Assembly (NCBI RefSeq): GCF_014645135.1
Contig: NZ_BMLH01000001.1
Coordinates: 682,001-746,000, forward strand
From: Rheinheimera tangshanensis
Lineage (GTDB): Bacteria > Pseudomonadota > Gammaproteobacteria > Enterobacterales > Alteromonadaceae
DNA length: 64,000 bases
Direction: 5' to 3'
Program-made: the position numbers and the translations under genes
The notes under the pieces: model-generated
Told to the model about the DNA's origin: nothing
Databases searched by the model: none
The model's input: the letters and a program-made list of their open reading frames with translations, nothing else
Shown: piece by piece, positions 52,437-62,327 of the stretch
Layout of the letters: each line of letters starts with the position of its first letter
Position numbering within the stretch: the stretch's first letter is position 1

Positions 52437-54050
52437 TTATTCCCTGAATTTAGACGAGACAGTGTTCAGCTCCTGAGCCAGACCGCGCAGTTGGTCTGAA
52501 ATATCAGCTACTGTGCTTTGCACCTGGATAGTACGGCTAAATGAGTCGGCCATCTGGTGGGTATTATCCAGCACCAAACTGGCTACCATGGTTTGCTCTT
52601 CTGTGGCAGTCGCTATTTGGGCATTGACCATATTAATTTTGTCAATTTCCTGATTAATCAGCTCTATAGAGCTGCCTGCTTCGGCCGTCAACACTGCGCT
52701 GTTATTGGCTTTGGTGACAGCCTGGTCCATTAGTCGGACTGCGCTATCAACGTTTTGTGTTAGCTTGCCCAACAAATCACGAATAGTAGTCACAGATGAG
52801 GCGGTGCGGGATGACAATAAACGCACTTCATCCGCAACTACGGCAAAGCCACGACCTTGTTCACCAGCACGTGCGGCTTCGATAGCTGCGTTGAGTGCCA
52901 GTAAGTTGGTTTGATCGGCAATATCATTGATGCTTTTTAAAATACCGCCAACTTCCTGAGTTTGTTTGGCAAGGTCGGTAATCACACTGCTGGTTTGAGC
53001 AATTTCTCCGGCCAAATCTTTGGAAGCCTGCACGGACGAGGTGGTTTTTTCATAACCTAGTTTGGCAAGGCGGCTGGCATCATTCGCGCTGCCAGAGGCG
53101 GCATTGGCCGACTGACTGATATCTTTGACGCTGCTTTGCATCTCCTCCATTGAGTGAGAGACGGTATCTGCATCATTTTTCTGTTGGCTTGTCATGCTAT
53201 CTAACTCACGCATGCCTCTGGCCAACTCGTCCGCCGTTCGGCTTACAGGGTCGACTAAATGAGCTATAGCCACAAAAGAGCTTTGTAGCAAAGCGATAAA
53301 TTCGTTGAAGTTGCGGGCTACAGCACCAAATTCATCTTCAGAGTCTATCGCAAGACGGCTGGATAAAGAGCCTTTTCCCGACGCTAAAACCTGCAGCGAA
53401 CTGGCCAGATCATTGGCTGTTTTACTGATGTTGCGGCCTATCACATGACCGACAACAGCCATAATAATCAATAGGATAGTTCCACATAACACAATGATAA
53501 GCACTGAACGCTCTGATGAGGCAGACATATCCACCAGTATTTGTTGGAAGTTATCATCTGTTTGTTTTTGGTAGGATACAAAACCAGTTTTAGCTGTTTC
53601 GTACAAAGCCGTTTTATTTTGAATAATGCTTTGTGCTGCACTCATATCCAAAGTGCCATCAATCATCGACTGCGCTATCTCTGCTGCAGCTGTGGCATAG
53701 GCGTTAAAATTCTTTTCCAGTGTTTCCAGTTGTTTCAGATTAGCGGTATCAAGTTTTTTAAGCTGAGCCAGATTAGTGACCACCCGATCTTCAGTGGCTT
53801 TGGCTGTACTGAGGATGTCTGGATCAGACAAAGAAACCGACTGAGTAAAAAACTCTTCAACGGCATTAAACTCCACCACTATTTGAGAGGCGAGTTTAGA
53901 ACTGTCATACATTTTATCTTTAATCAGCACAATGCTGTCGGCATTGCGGGCGGTAAAGTAAATGGACGACGTCAAAACTATCAAGAAAGCCAGAATTGCG
54001 ATGGCAATAATAAGCCAGATTTTTTTTAATAAACTCAGGTATTTCAGCAT
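52437..54050 (-). CDS. methyl-accepting chemotaxis protein
   Basis: 537 residues. An N-terminal membrane helix (about 10-32) and a second one (about 180-202) bracket a periplasmic four-helix-bundle sensor (about 33-178). A HAMP domain follows (about 203-257), then a signalling domain whose hairpin tip has DQTNLLALNAAIEAARAGEQGRGFAVVADEVRLLSSRT. It signals to CheA/CheW to bias flagellar motors. Ligand unknown; adjacent genes encode a PstS-like protein and a porin on the same strand, and the arabinan locus lies on the other side. Confidence 0.93.
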   Translation of the reverse strand: MLKYLSLLKKIWLIIAIAILAFLIVLTSSIYFTARNADSIVLIKDKMYDSSKLASQIVVEFNAVEEFFTQSVSLSDPDILSTAKATEDRVVTNLAQLKKLDTANLKQLETLEKNFNAYATAAAEIAQSMIDGTLDMSAAQSIIQNKTALYETAKTGFVSYQKQTDDNFQQILVDMSASSERSVLIIVLCGTILLIIMAVVGHVIGRNISKTANDLASSLQVLASGKGSLSSRLAIDSEDEFGAVARNFNEFIALLQSSFVAIAHLVDPVSRTADELARGMRELDSMTSQQKNDADTVSHSMEEMQSSVKDISQSANAASGSANDASRLAKLGYEKTTSSVQASKDLAGEIAQTSSVITDLAKQTQEVGGILKSINDIADQTNLLALNAAIEAARAGEQGRGFAVVADEVRLLSSRTASSVTTIRDLLGKLTQNVDSAVRLMDQAVTKANNSAVLTAEAGSSIELINQEIDKINMVNAQIATATEEQTMVASLVLDNTHQMADSFSRTIQVQSTVADISDQLRGLAQELNTVSSKFRE

Positions 54051-54080
54051 AAGTAGTATCCAGAGTATGGCTTACAACAA

Positions 54081-54105
54081 AGGCAGGTGATGTGATCACC
54101 TGCCT
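54081..54105 (-). terminator. terminator after the PstS-like gene
   Basis: Arms AGGCAGGTGA (54081-54090) and TCACCTGCCT (54096-54105), followed in the minus direction by TTTGTTGT. It lies 8 bases after the stop at 54114. Confidence 0.75.
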
Positions 54106-54113
54106 GCCAGGCT

Positions 54114-54527
54114 TTAATTCAGTGTTAAAGCTACTTTGACATTACCAGTAACAGCGCCCGCACTGACATAGCCAATAGCTGCAGGGTTTTTTGCTACTGT
54201 ATCCAGCACTTCCTGTTCTGATGCCAGTTCTTTTGGTGGTGTTCCTTTACCTGTGAATACGAGCTTAGACCAATAAGCTTTCATCTGGCTCGAAGAACGC
54301 CCCAGCGCTTTTTGATCAAAATCGGCACGAGCTGCAACTGTCTCTGTCAGATTTACTGGCTCAGCTGCTTTGCCATCAGTAAAGGTTTTAGCACGGCCGG
54401 TAAAAATTTTATTGATATCATCCTGCGACAAGGCTGCCGCATTGGATGGGTGAACTATCACTGCCACATTGGCAACTGCCATAAAGCTTAGAGCCAGAAC
54501 AGGAATTAAGATTAATTTTTTTAACAT
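54114..54527 (-). CDS. short PstS-like periplasmic substrate-binding protein
   Basis: 137 residues with signal peptide MLKKLILIPVLALSFMAVANVA. VIVHPSNAAALSQDDINKIFTGRAKTF matches the PstS-like family, and KNPAAIGYVSAG matches its second lobe. It is about half the length of a true PstS (around 320-350), so it is a single-lobe-like member rather than a complete phosphate-binding protein. Such short proteins are often next to porins or chemoreceptors, as here (12 bases after the porin gene). Ligand unknown; phosphate or another oxyanion is a guess. Confidence 0.8.
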   Translation of the reverse strand: MLKKLILIPVLALSFMAVANVAVIVHPSNAAALSQDDINKIFTGRAKTFTDGKAAEPVNLTETVAARADFDQKALGRSSSQMKAYWSKLVFTGKGTPPKELASEQEVLDTVAKNPAAIGYVSAGAVTGNVKVALTLN

Positions 54528-54538
54528 GATTGGATTCC

Positions 54539-55675
54539 TTAAAACACCAGATCTACGCCAACAACCAAGACGCTGTCTTTACGATCAGCAGTTTTATTGT
54601 CTGCACTGGTGTATTGAGCTTTAAATGCAGCTGATGGGTGGAAGTCATAACGCACACCAAGGTTAATACTGTCGCGTTCAAGTTGCTGACGATTTACCAC
54701 GCTTGAGACTGCACCATAAATTGGTGACGCCGTTGGTATAGCTGCGTACAGTTCAGTTTTTGCTGTGTTATCTTCTTTTTCAAACGACACATAGGGAGTG
54801 ATGGTATCAAAACGATGTCCGACAGAAATATAATAAGATTTCTGATCGGTAATAAACGAATCATCAACTGTCGCTTTCGTGATTTCTGATACCACTACCC
54901 AGTCATTTTTATCGATATTAAAGCCAACACCGGCGAAAGAGCTGGATTCATCCACTATATCTAAATCTTTAGCTAAAGCGCCTAAGCCAAAAGCGGTTAG
55001 TTGCGCGTACAAGCCAGACACTGGAGTATCCAGTTGGTTGATAGAGAACGTCGATTTACCGATCAGATAAGCCATACGGAATGAATAACCGTCCTGACCT
55101 ACTTCCCAGGCTACACCTGTCACGTTGTCAATTTGCGCTTCAGCCGTTGTACCACCTATTTCTTCTTCACCATCGTAACTGCCGATAATCAGCTGTAAAG
55201 TGGAATCAAAATTACCTAATGTGGTGGTATGGTACAAGGATGCACCTTCAATGGTATCAAAACCTAAACCGTACACGCTTTGCGGTACCCGCGACCAATC
55301 ATAGGCGTAACCTACATCACGGAAGTCTGAGTATTTGTAAAACGGAGTTCTTAAACGACCTGCGTTCACACGCAGAGTATCGGTTAAATCGTAACTTAAA
55401 AAAGCCCACTCAAATTTAACATCCCAGTCGTCAGCGCCGCGGCCTAATAACTGAGCCGTCACTGAGAGTTTGTCGCCTAAGTCTGATTTCACTTGAAGTG
55501 CAGCCAAACTTTCGTTTTTAAAGCTGAAATCATCGTCGTAGCCATAGAGCTCGTCATCGTTGCTCAATGCCATACCGCCTTTGATTGAAGCAAAACCGTT
55601 AATGTCTACTGCGGCCTGACTGGCGCCGCAAAAAGACGCAGCTATAGTGGCTGCCAGTAATGTACGTTTTAACAT
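54539..55675 (-). CDS. outer membrane porin
   Basis: 378 residues with signal peptide MLKRTLLAATIAASFCGASQA. A beta-barrel pattern of alternating residues continues to the C-terminal Phe (VLVVGVDLVF), typical of outer membrane proteins. INGFASIKGGMAL at the N-terminus and GRLRTPFYKYSD suggest the general porin/OprO-like group. Solute unknown. It is followed by the PstS-like gene, so uptake of a common solute is plausible. Confidence 0.87.
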   Translation of the reverse strand: MLKRTLLAATIAASFCGASQAAVDINGFASIKGGMALSNDDELYGYDDDFSFKNESLAALQVKSDLGDKLSVTAQLLGRGADDWDVKFEWAFLSYDLTDTLRVNAGRLRTPFYKYSDFRDVGYAYDWSRVPQSVYGLGFDTIEGASLYHTTTLGNFDSTLQLIIGSYDGEEEIGGTTAEAQIDNVTGVAWEVGQDGYSFRMAYLIGKSTFSINQLDTPVSGLYAQLTAFGLGALAKDLDIVDESSSFAGVGFNIDKNDWVVVSEITKATVDDSFITDQKSYYISVGHRFDTITPYVSFEKEDNTAKTELYAAIPTASPIYGAVSSVVNRQQLERDSINLGVRYDFHPSAAFKAQYTSADNKTADRKDSVLVVGVDLVF

Positions 55676-55748
55676 AGGGTATCCTCATCAATGTTATATG
55701 TATTGCGTGTTTTAAAGGCTAAGCAGCCTTAGCTTTTGAGAGATTTAC

Positions 55749-55764
55749 TAGTCAACCTTGACTA
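55749..55764. promoter_or_regulatory. TAGTCAA-CC-TTGACTA palindrome before the porin gene
   Basis: Perfect 7-base arms around CC, 74-89 bases upstream of the porin start. A candidate operator; no regulator gene lies nearby. Confidence 0.45.
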
Positions 55765-55947
55765 AGTTTTTGTTTGCTATAAGGTGTAAAACCTCACATC
55801 TGGTCTGATGTCTATGTCCGAGTCGACTGAGTCAATTTTGTACCTTTTTATATTTGCATTAACTTTTGTCGTGTGAATTGTACAACCTGACGAATTGAAT
55901 TACTAGTTTTTTCAGATTTATCATATTTTCGTTTGTGTCTGAGATGG

Positions 55948-56002
55948 AAAAAACCTGTGTCTCTGCCTTTAAACATAGCTAAGAGCGCAGGTTTTGCAGA
56001 GA
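55948..56002 (-). terminator. possible cydC terminator with alternative pairing
   Basis: In the minus direction AAAACCTG (55995-55988) can pair with CAGGTTTT (55957-55950), ending in a run of six T's at 55953-55948. TCTCTGC (56002-55996) can instead pair with GCAGAGA (55966-55960). The two stems cross, so only one can form in a simple fold. It starts 12 bases after the cydC stop. Confidence 0.45.
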
Positions 56003-56014
56003 TTTTTGTTTGAT

Positions 56015-57649
56015 TTACAACAGCTTTAGCTGAAGTTGTTGGCAGTTTTTCAGAGCAGGCAGAGACTGATGACTGGCGATGATGAGAATTTGCTGCGAAC
56101 AGCGGCGACTCAAGATTTGAAACAGTTGATCCGCTGTGGCTGGATCCAGCCCAACGAAAGGCTCATCAAGTAAAAGGATCTGGTGGGGTTGTAACAGCAA
56201 ACGCGCCAAGGCGATACGTCTGGCTTGGCCGCCAGAGACTGCAACCCCATATTCACCCAATTCAGTATCAAGCCCCAGAGGTAAATGGGTCAGCCATTGT
56301 TCTAACTGAGCATCGGCTAAAACCTGTCGCAGCTCTTCATCACTGGCCTGCGGTTTTGCCAGACGTAAATTCGCAGCGAGCGACATATTAAATAAGCTGA
56401 CCTGTTGCGATAGTAAACCTATGTGGTGCCGCAGTGTTGAGTCCTGATACAGCTGCAGCTCCTGACCATTGAGCAGAATGCGGCCTGACGCAGGCTGCAA
56501 CCAGCCTGCCAGAGTACAGAGAAAAGTAGATTTTCCCACGCCTGATGGGCCTTGTAACCATAACATCTCACCGGATTTTAACTGATAATTCACAGCGGAT
56601 GTCTGCTGTATAGCGTCGGGATAAGCCACACTCACTTGCTGTAGTTCAAGGGTTAAAGGCCCGCTAAGATGATGTAAAGAACCTTTTGGTACCTGAGGTT
56701 GTATCTGATCCAGCCGTTGTTTTGCCATCAGACTGTCGGCCAGGTGGCGGTACAAAGTTGCCAGGGGTAACCAGAGCTCTGTTAAAGCTAAAGTCGACAT
56801 CAACATAGCCACTAAAGCGGCAATACTGATTTGTTGCTGCTGCAGTAAAGGTAAAGCTGTCCACAACAGATGAAAAGCCATCAGTGCCAAAATACTCAAG
56901 AGTAAAAACTGACAACACAGATCCAATACGCTCTGGCGCCATACCAACTTCTGATACTGCTGCTCTGTCTGTTGCCATTGCTGCTCTGCTGCAGTCCAGC
57001 CCTGATGCAGTTGTAACATGGTCAGGGCGGATAAAGGCTCCAGTAATTCCTGCCTGCGTTGGGATGCCATTTCGACTAAAGTACAAGCCCGGCTATACCC
57101 TAAAAGTACAGCGAATACAGGCACTAGCAGCAAGCCAAGCAGATAACAGAAAGCAAGTTGAGCCAGGTCGTTTTGCCAAAACCATAATAGAGTTAACCAG
57201 CCTGCACTTATCAGACAAGCCCAGAATACCGGAGCTATCACACGCAGAGGCCATTGATCCAGCCGGTCTATATCGGTGATCAGTTTTTGTAACAGATCGG
57301 CTGATTTCGTATCGGGTTGAACCGAGCTGGCTAAAAACCGTCGCATAAACCACAGCCTTAGTTGTTGTAGCAACAGCAAGATAGCGTTGTGCGAGCTTAA
57401 GCGCTCAAAGTAGCGGCCCGCAGTGCGGCTGATGGCAAAAAAGCGAATAAGAGCGGCAGGGCCAAAGTAGTTAAAACTACCAGCACTTGCCAGTTGCAAA
57501 CCAGCCAAAGCAGAGGCGGTAATAAACCAACCGGAGACAGTGAATAACCCCATAATACTGGCCAGGGTTAAAGCCCCTAAGGCCAGACTAAGTAACCACC
57601 AGCGCCAGTGTGGACGCATCAAAGCGGAGAGTTTCAGTTGATCTTTCAT
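56015..57649 (-). CDS. cydC: glutathione/cysteine ABC exporter subunit CydC
   Basis: 544 residues from the ATG at 57649, which overlaps the cydD stop (ATGA) and has AGGAG 6 bases upstream. Six membrane helices occupy about 15-310; the ATPase domain has LQGPSGVGKST (Walker A), VSGGQARRIALARLLL (signature) and ILLLDEPFVGLD (Walker B). CydDC exports reduced thiols and is needed for haem assembly of cytochrome bd. It is last in the cydABX-cydDC operon. Confidence 0.95.
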   Translation of the reverse strand: MKDQLKLSALMRPHWRWWLLSLALGALTLASIMGLFTVSGWFITASALAGLQLASAGSFNYFGPAALIRFFAISRTAGRYFERLSSHNAILLLLQQLRLWFMRRFLASSVQPDTKSADLLQKLITDIDRLDQWPLRVIAPVFWACLISAGWLTLLWFWQNDLAQLAFCYLLGLLLVPVFAVLLGYSRACTLVEMASQRRQELLEPLSALTMLQLHQGWTAAEQQWQQTEQQYQKLVWRQSVLDLCCQFLLLSILALMAFHLLWTALPLLQQQQISIAALVAMLMSTLALTELWLPLATLYRHLADSLMAKQRLDQIQPQVPKGSLHHLSGPLTLELQQVSVAYPDAIQQTSAVNYQLKSGEMLWLQGPSGVGKSTFLCTLAGWLQPASGRILLNGQELQLYQDSTLRHHIGLLSQQVSLFNMSLAANLRLAKPQASDEELRQVLADAQLEQWLTHLPLGLDTELGEYGVAVSGGQARRIALARLLLQPHQILLLDEPFVGLDPATADQLFQILSRRCSQQILIIASHQSLPALKNCQQLQLKLL

Positions 57650-59373
57650 TGGCTCTCCTGCGCATAACTGGCCTGATACAGCGGATGAGCCTGAATTTCT
57701 GTCACTGTGCCTTTGGCGACAATCTGTCCCTGTACAATAAGCCATACCTGATCCAGCCAGTCCAACTGCTGCAACTGATGAGTGGCCAGCAGCAGAGTTT
57801 TGCCGCGGCTTAACTGTTCAAGCTGCTGAAAATAATGCTGTTGTTGCTCTTTTGGTAGCATGGAGGCTGGCTCATCCAACAACCAACACCAACTTTGTTT
57901 CAATAAAGCTCTGGCCAGCGCCAGGCGTTGTAATTGCCCCCCCGACAAGCCAATACCACTCTCGGCCAGCACAGTGTCCAGTCCCGCAGGTAAGGCAAAA
58001 ACAAAGTCTGCACACAAAGCTTGTTGTAACACCAGTTTAAGCTCAGCGTCTGTGGCGCTTGGTTTAGCCACTAATAAATTGCTGCGCAAGCTGCCACTTA
58101 GCCACTGACTTTGTTGAGATAAATACAACAGTTGTTGTCGCCACTGAGCTAGATTCAGATCCGTCAACTTCTGATCGCCAATCTTGATCTGTCCTTGCGC
58201 CGGTTGCTGAAAGCCCAATAAAGACTCAAGCACACTGGTTTTTCCCGCACCACTTGGCCCAGTTAAAGCTATACGTTGTGCCGGTAATACCTTGGCCTGA
58301 ATATCTGTCAATAATGCAGCCCTGTGCTCAGATCCTTGCAGGCTAAACTGCTGAAATTCAATGCAGACAGCTTCTGTCGGGGCAGGAGAGTCGCCGCCTC
58401 TGCAAAAAGGTAAAGTCCAGATCGGTGCCAGACTGGCAAAAGCGGCTTCGGCTTGAGCTTTGGCATGATAGTCTGAACCTAGCTGGCGCAGAGGTGCATA
58501 AAACTCTGGTGCCATTAATAAAATAAACAGGGCGGGTTGGTAAGAGACTAGGATCTCTGCTTTGGCCCATGGCAACTCGCCTAGTAACCCCAAGCCCAGA
58601 TACAAAGCCACTAAAGCTATGGCTAAAGAGGCAAATAATTCCAGCACAGCGCCGGATAAAAAGGCTTTGCTTAACACCGACATAGTGCGGTTTCTGTAGT
58701 CTTCACTGGCGTTATTTAGCCGATTTAATACCAAAGGTTCAGCTTGTAATTGGCGGATAAGCGCAGCGCCTCGTAAAAATTCCAGAAAACGCCCGCCCAA
58801 CAAACCTAAAGCCTGTACTTGCTGCTGACTGGCCTGTGCAGCTCTTTTACCCAGTAAAATCATAAAAAGAGGGATAAGAGGGGCGGTGGCCAATAACAGT
58901 AGCGCTGCCAACAGACTTTGAGTGGCTACAGCAACAGAGATAAATAAAGGGCAAAGCACAACCAGATAAAGCTGCGGATAATAGCGACTGATATAGGGGG
59001 CAAGCGCATCCACTTGTTCCAGCAAACGGGTGGATAAATCGCCGTCAGAGGCGATACGTTGGCGCAGTGGCCCGGCTTGACTAATAAGTTGAAGTAATTG
59101 GTGCCGAACAGATGTACATATATTCTGGCTGGCAGAGAGGCCAAGCAGATCTTTAGCCGCCAACAACAAAGGACGTAGCAGCCACAGTACTAAAATATGC
59201 AACAGCAAAGAGCTTGGGATTGGTTGCTGATGTAAAGCCAAATCACATAAAGTCGCCAGCAACCAGCACTGCCAAATCATCAGTAATGCAGCCGTTGCTC
59301 CCAGCGCTATGGCCAGGTGCAAACGGCTTTTTTCTGACTGGACTATTTGCCTTAAAGACAACACAGGCGTCAA
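57646..59373 (-). CDS. cydD: glutathione/cysteine ABC exporter subunit CydD
   Basis: Up to 575 residues. No ATG is available; a TTG at 59373 follows AAGGA too closely, so a GTG at 59364 may be the true start. Membrane helices lie at about 20-300; the ATPase has LTGPSGAGKTSVLESLLG, LSGGQLQRLALARALL and WLLDEP. It forms a heterodimer with CydC, exporting glutathione and cysteine to the periplasm. It begins 8 bases after the cydX stop, in the same operon. Confidence 0.94.
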   Translation of the reverse strand: MTPVLSLRQIVQSEKSRLHLAIALGATAALLMIWQCWLLATLCDLALHQQPIPSSLLLHILVLWLLRPLLLAAKDLLGLSASQNICTSVRHQLLQLISQAGPLRQRIASDGDLSTRLLEQVDALAPYISRYYPQLYLVVLCPLFISVAVATQSLLAALLLLATAPLIPLFMILLGKRAAQASQQQVQALGLLGGRFLEFLRGAALIRQLQAEPLVLNRLNNASEDYRNRTMSVLSKAFLSGAVLELFASLAIALVALYLGLGLLGELPWAKAEILVSYQPALFILLMAPEFYAPLRQLGSDYHAKAQAEAAFASLAPIWTLPFCRGGDSPAPTEAVCIEFQQFSLQGSEHRAALLTDIQAKVLPAQRIALTGPSGAGKTSVLESLLGFQQPAQGQIKIGDQKLTDLNLAQWRQQLLYLSQQSQWLSGSLRSNLLVAKPSATDAELKLVLQQALCADFVFALPAGLDTVLAESGIGLSGGQLQRLALARALLKQSWCWLLDEPASMLPKEQQQHYFQQLEQLSRGKTLLLATHQLQQLDWLDQVWLIVQGQIVAKGTVTEIQAHPLYQASYAQESQ

Positions 59374-59381
59374 ATCCTTAT

Positions 59382-59498
59382 TTACTCTGATGGCTCGTTT
59401 TCTTCGCCAGGGTAGCCATTAAATTCCAGCCACATCGCATTGATAATGCCAAAAGAGCAGGCTAGTAACACGCCTAAAATCCAGGTGAAATACCACAT
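59382..59498 (-). CDS. cydX: cytochrome bd small subunit CydX
   Basis: 38 codons: ATG at 59498, TAA at 59384-59382, with AAGGAG a few bases upstream. The protein begins MWYFTWILGVLLACSFGI and has one membrane helix then an acidic tail, ending GEENEPSE. The MWYFxWILG start and MWLE after the helix match CydX/YbgT, the small subunit needed for stable cytochrome bd-I. It lies 10 bases after cydB and just before cydD. Easily missed because of size. Confidence 0.93.
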   Translation of the reverse strand: MWYFTWILGVLLACSFGIINAMWLEFNGYPGEENEPSE

Positions 59499-59508
59499 AA
59501 ACTGCTCC

Positions 59509-60645
59509 TTAATACAATGAATGAGTGTTGCTGCTGATGGAGTTACGGTTTAAGCGGCCCCACATTTTCCAGTAACACCAGGCTGTGTAGCCCAGAATGA
59601 TAGGTACAAAGATACAAGCGACCACAAACATGATTTTTAAGGTCAGTTCGCTGGAGGTTGCATCCCACATCGTCAGACTATGATTCGGCATGCTGCTGGA
59701 TGGCATAATAAAAGGAAACATTGACACGCCGCAGGTCATAATCACGCCTACAATGGCTAGCGAAGAAGCGACAAAAGCTTGCCAGCCCTTAGCCATTTTG
59801 CTGCAAAGCGCACTGACCAGGAATGCAGCTACACCTAGCAAAGGAAAAATCCATAGCAGCGGGTAGCTTTCATAATTGCTTAGCCAGGCACCGCTACTGA
59901 CTTCCACTGTTTTCGTTACCGCACTATTAATAGCATTGCTGTCTATGACGCTGGTCACTTTATAGCCCATACCAGCGGAAGCCAGCCAAACTCCTGCTGC
60001 GATAAACAGCACGGCGGCCAGAGTTGCGCTGATTAAAGACACAGCTTCTGCACGCTGACGTAATGGAGCTTCGGTTTTCATTTGCAGATAGCAGGCGCCC
60101 TGGTTGATAAACATCAGCAGGCTAAACACACCAACCAACAAAGCAAAGGGGTTTAACAAAGCCCAGAATGAGCCTGTGTAGTAAATCCGCAGCAGTTCGT
60201 CAAAGTGAAAAGGAACACCTAGCAGCAGGTTGCCAAAGGCTACACCAAAGATAATGGGGGGTATGGCTGAGCCTGCAGTGAGAGCCCAGTCCCAGTTGCT
60301 ACGCCATTTAGCATTATCCAGCTTAGAGCGGTAATCAAAACCAATAGGACGCAGGAATAAAGCGGCCAGCGTCAGCATCATCGCCAGATAAAAACCACTG
60401 AAGGCTGTGGCATAAACCGGAGGCCAGGCAGCAAATAAAGCACCACCAGCGGTAATGAGCCAGACCTGATTACCATCCCAATGCGGCGCAACGGCATTGA
60501 TCAGTATGCGGCGTTCTGTATCGTCGCGGCCTATCACTTTTAACAGAGCACCGACACCCATATCAAAACCATCTGTAATGGTAAAACCAATCAGCAAGAC
60601 GCCAACCAATAACCACCAGATAAAGCGTAAAAATTCATAATCCAT
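59509..60645 (-). CDS. cydB: cytochrome bd ubiquinol oxidase subunit II
   Basis: 378 residues, eight or nine membrane helices. Hallmarks are MDYEFLRFIWWLLVGVLLIGFTITDGFDMGVGAL at the N-terminus, NAVAPHWDGNQVWLITAGGALFAAWP and SSMPNHSLTMWDATSSELTL. Together with CydA it forms the high-affinity, proton-motive-force generating oxidase used at low oxygen. It begins one base after the cydA stop. Confidence 0.97.
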   Translation of the reverse strand: MDYEFLRFIWWLLVGVLLIGFTITDGFDMGVGALLKVIGRDDTERRILINAVAPHWDGNQVWLITAGGALFAAWPPVYATAFSGFYLAMMLTLAALFLRPIGFDYRSKLDNAKWRSNWDWALTAGSAIPPIIFGVAFGNLLLGVPFHFDELLRIYYTGSFWALLNPFALLVGVFSLLMFINQGACYLQMKTEAPLRQRAEAVSLISATLAAVLFIAAGVWLASAGMGYKVTSVIDSNAINSAVTKTVEVSSGAWLSNYESYPLLWIFPLLGVAAFLVSALCSKMAKGWQAFVASSLAIVGVIMTCGVSMFPFIMPSSSMPNHSLTMWDATSSELTLKIMFVVACIFVPIILGYTAWCYWKMWGRLNRNSISSNTHSLY

Positions 60646-60646
60646 A

Positions 60647-62197
60647 TTAAACCTCCCGGGCCTGTTCGCCGTGATACTTGCCGGTATGGATAGACGCAGG
60701 GCCTTTGCGGGCGAAATGCTGCATCAACCAGACTTCGATGATCAGAAACACTGTATAAAGCGCGGTGATAGCCAATAAGCTGATCCAAATTTCTGTGGCG
60801 CTTAACTGAGAGGCCGCTAAATGAGTCGGCAGAATTTCACCTACAGCCCATGGCTGACGGCCATATTCAGCGACAAACCAACCAGCCTCACAGGCAATCC
60901 ATGGCAGTGGTAAAGAAAACAGCGCAGCTTTAAGCAGCCAACGTGGTTTTTCTGGCGTGCGTTTGGCACTGTGATAAAAAGACAGGGCAAACACCAGCAG
61001 CATAATAAAGCCAGCAGCGACCATCACACGGAAGGACCAAAACAACGGGGCTACTTTAGGTATACTGTTTTGCACAGCTTGTTCCACCTGCTCTGCAGTG
61101 GCATTGACCGGGTCGTCTGTGTAAGCCATCAGCAGCAAGCCATAACCTAAGTCATTTTTTACCGCATCAAAAGCCGCGATGTTTTCAGCTGTTTTTTCAC
61201 CCGCACGCAGTTTTTTCAACAAGCCATAAGCGGTTTGCCCGTTGACAATACGCTGACGGTGAATCTCTTTCAGCTCTGCAAGTCCCATCACTTCTTTGTC
61301 CAAAGATCGGGTGGCTATCAGGCCCATAGCGCCCGGAATTTTCAGCGCATAGTCGGTGCTTTGAGTTTCTTCGTTTGGAATACCGAATAGGGTGAAATCT
61401 GCTGGTGCTTCGTGAGTTTTCCATTCAGCTTCCACTGCAGCTAATTTCACTTTTTGTACATCACCTAACTCATAACCAGATTCGTCTCCCAGAACTATCA
61501 CTGATAAAGCACTGGCTAAACCAAAAGCTGAAGCAATAGCAAAACTACGGCGGGCAAAAGCTAAGTCGCGGCCTTTGAGCATATACCAGGCCGAAATGGC
61601 CAGTACAAACATGGCGCCTGTGACATAACCAGCAGAGACAGTATGAACAAACTTCACCTGTGCGACAGGGTTAAATACCACTTCGCTGAAGCTGACCATT
61701 TCCATACGCATGGTCTCGAAATTAAATTCAGCGCCGACCGGATGTTGCATCCAGCCATTGGCGATTAAAATCCACAGCGCTGATAAGTTCGAGGCTAAGG
61801 CGACTAACCAGGTGACGGCTAAGTGTTGGACTTTGCTCAGCCTGTCCCAACCAAAAAAGAACAAGCCGACTAAGGTAGACTCAAGGAAAAATGCCATCAG
61901 GCCTTCAATAGCCAGAGGTGCACCAAAAATGTCACCGACATAATGCGAATAATAGGACCAGTTCGTGCCAAACTGGAATTCCATCGCTATACCTGTGGTC
62001 ACACCTAAAGCGAAGTTAATGGCAAACAGCTTGCCCCAGAATTTAGTCATGTCGCGGTAAATTTCTTTACCCGTCATCACATACACTGACTCCATGATAG
62101 CCAGCAAGAAGGTCATACCCAAAGTTAAGGGTACAAATAAGAAGTGGTACATTGCCGTAGCGGCAAACTGTAACCTTGAGAGTTCTACAACATCCAT
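60647..62197 (-). CDS. cydA: cytochrome bd ubiquinol oxidase subunit I
   Basis: 516 residues, close to the E. coli length (522) with a long Q-loop (about 255-380). The haem b595 ligand His is in [13 protein letters not shown] (H18); the GRQPW quinone-side segment is in [17 protein letters not shown]. CydA binds haems b558, b595 and d and oxidises ubiquinol. A GGAGGAG ribosome site precedes the ATG. A perfect FNR-type site lies about 123 bases upstream of the start, consistent with induction at low oxygen. Confidence 0.97.
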   Translation of the reverse strand: MDVVELSRLQFAATAMYHFLFVPLTLGMTFLLAIMESVYVMTGKEIYRDMTKFWGKLFAINFALGVTTGIAMEFQFGTNWSYYSHYVGDIFGAPLAIEGLMAFFLESTLVGLFFFGWDRLSKVQHLAVTWLVALASNLSALWILIANGWMQHPVGAEFNFETMRMEMVSFSEVVFNPVAQVKFVHTVSAGYVTGAMFVLAISAWYMLKGRDLAFARRSFAIASAFGLASALSVIVLGDESGYELGDVQKVKLAAVEAEWKTHEAPADFTLFGIPNEETQSTDYALKIPGAMGLIATRSLDKEVMGLAELKEIHRQRIVNGQTAYGLLKKLRAGEKTAENIAAFDAVKNDLGYGLLLMAYTDDPVNATAEQVEQAVQNSIPKVAPLFWSFRVMVAAGFIMLLVFALSFYHSAKRTPEKPRWLLKAALFSLPLPWIACEAGWFVAEYGRQPWAVGEILPTHLAASQLSATEIWISLLAITALYTVFLIIEVWLMQHFARKGPASIHTGKYHGEQAREV

Positions 62198-62313
62198 TCG
62201 GATTGCTCCTCCATATGGAACTGTGGGTCTGGGCCTAAAGCTCCAGTCAGTAGCTAAAACTCATACATCAGAATGAGTGAAGGCCAAATTACGCCTTTTG
62301 TTGCTGGCTGGTG

Positions 62314-62327
62314 TTGATGCCGATCAA
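62314..62327 (-). promoter_or_regulatory. FNR-type site upstream of cydA
   Basis: TTGAT-GCCG-ATCAA is an exact match to the FNR consensus, centred 123 bases before the cydA ATG and 110 bases before the divergent gene. A partial second match (TTGAT-AAAA-ATCGC) is at 62363-62376. Confidence 0.8.

Larger units (their letters stand above)
55676..56014. promoter_or_regulatory. intergenic region between cydC and the porin gene
   Basis: 339 bases without a gene, upstream of the porin on its strand. It holds a palindrome (55749-55764), a small hairpin (GCTAAG-CAGC-CTTAGC, 55718-55733) in the likely porin leader, and competing stem arms just after cydC. No Pho box was seen. Confidence 0.6.

Noticed and set aside
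55676-56014. Pho box upstream of the porin and PstS-like genes
   Set aside because: No CTGTCAT-type direct repeats were found, so phosphate control is not supported by sequence.
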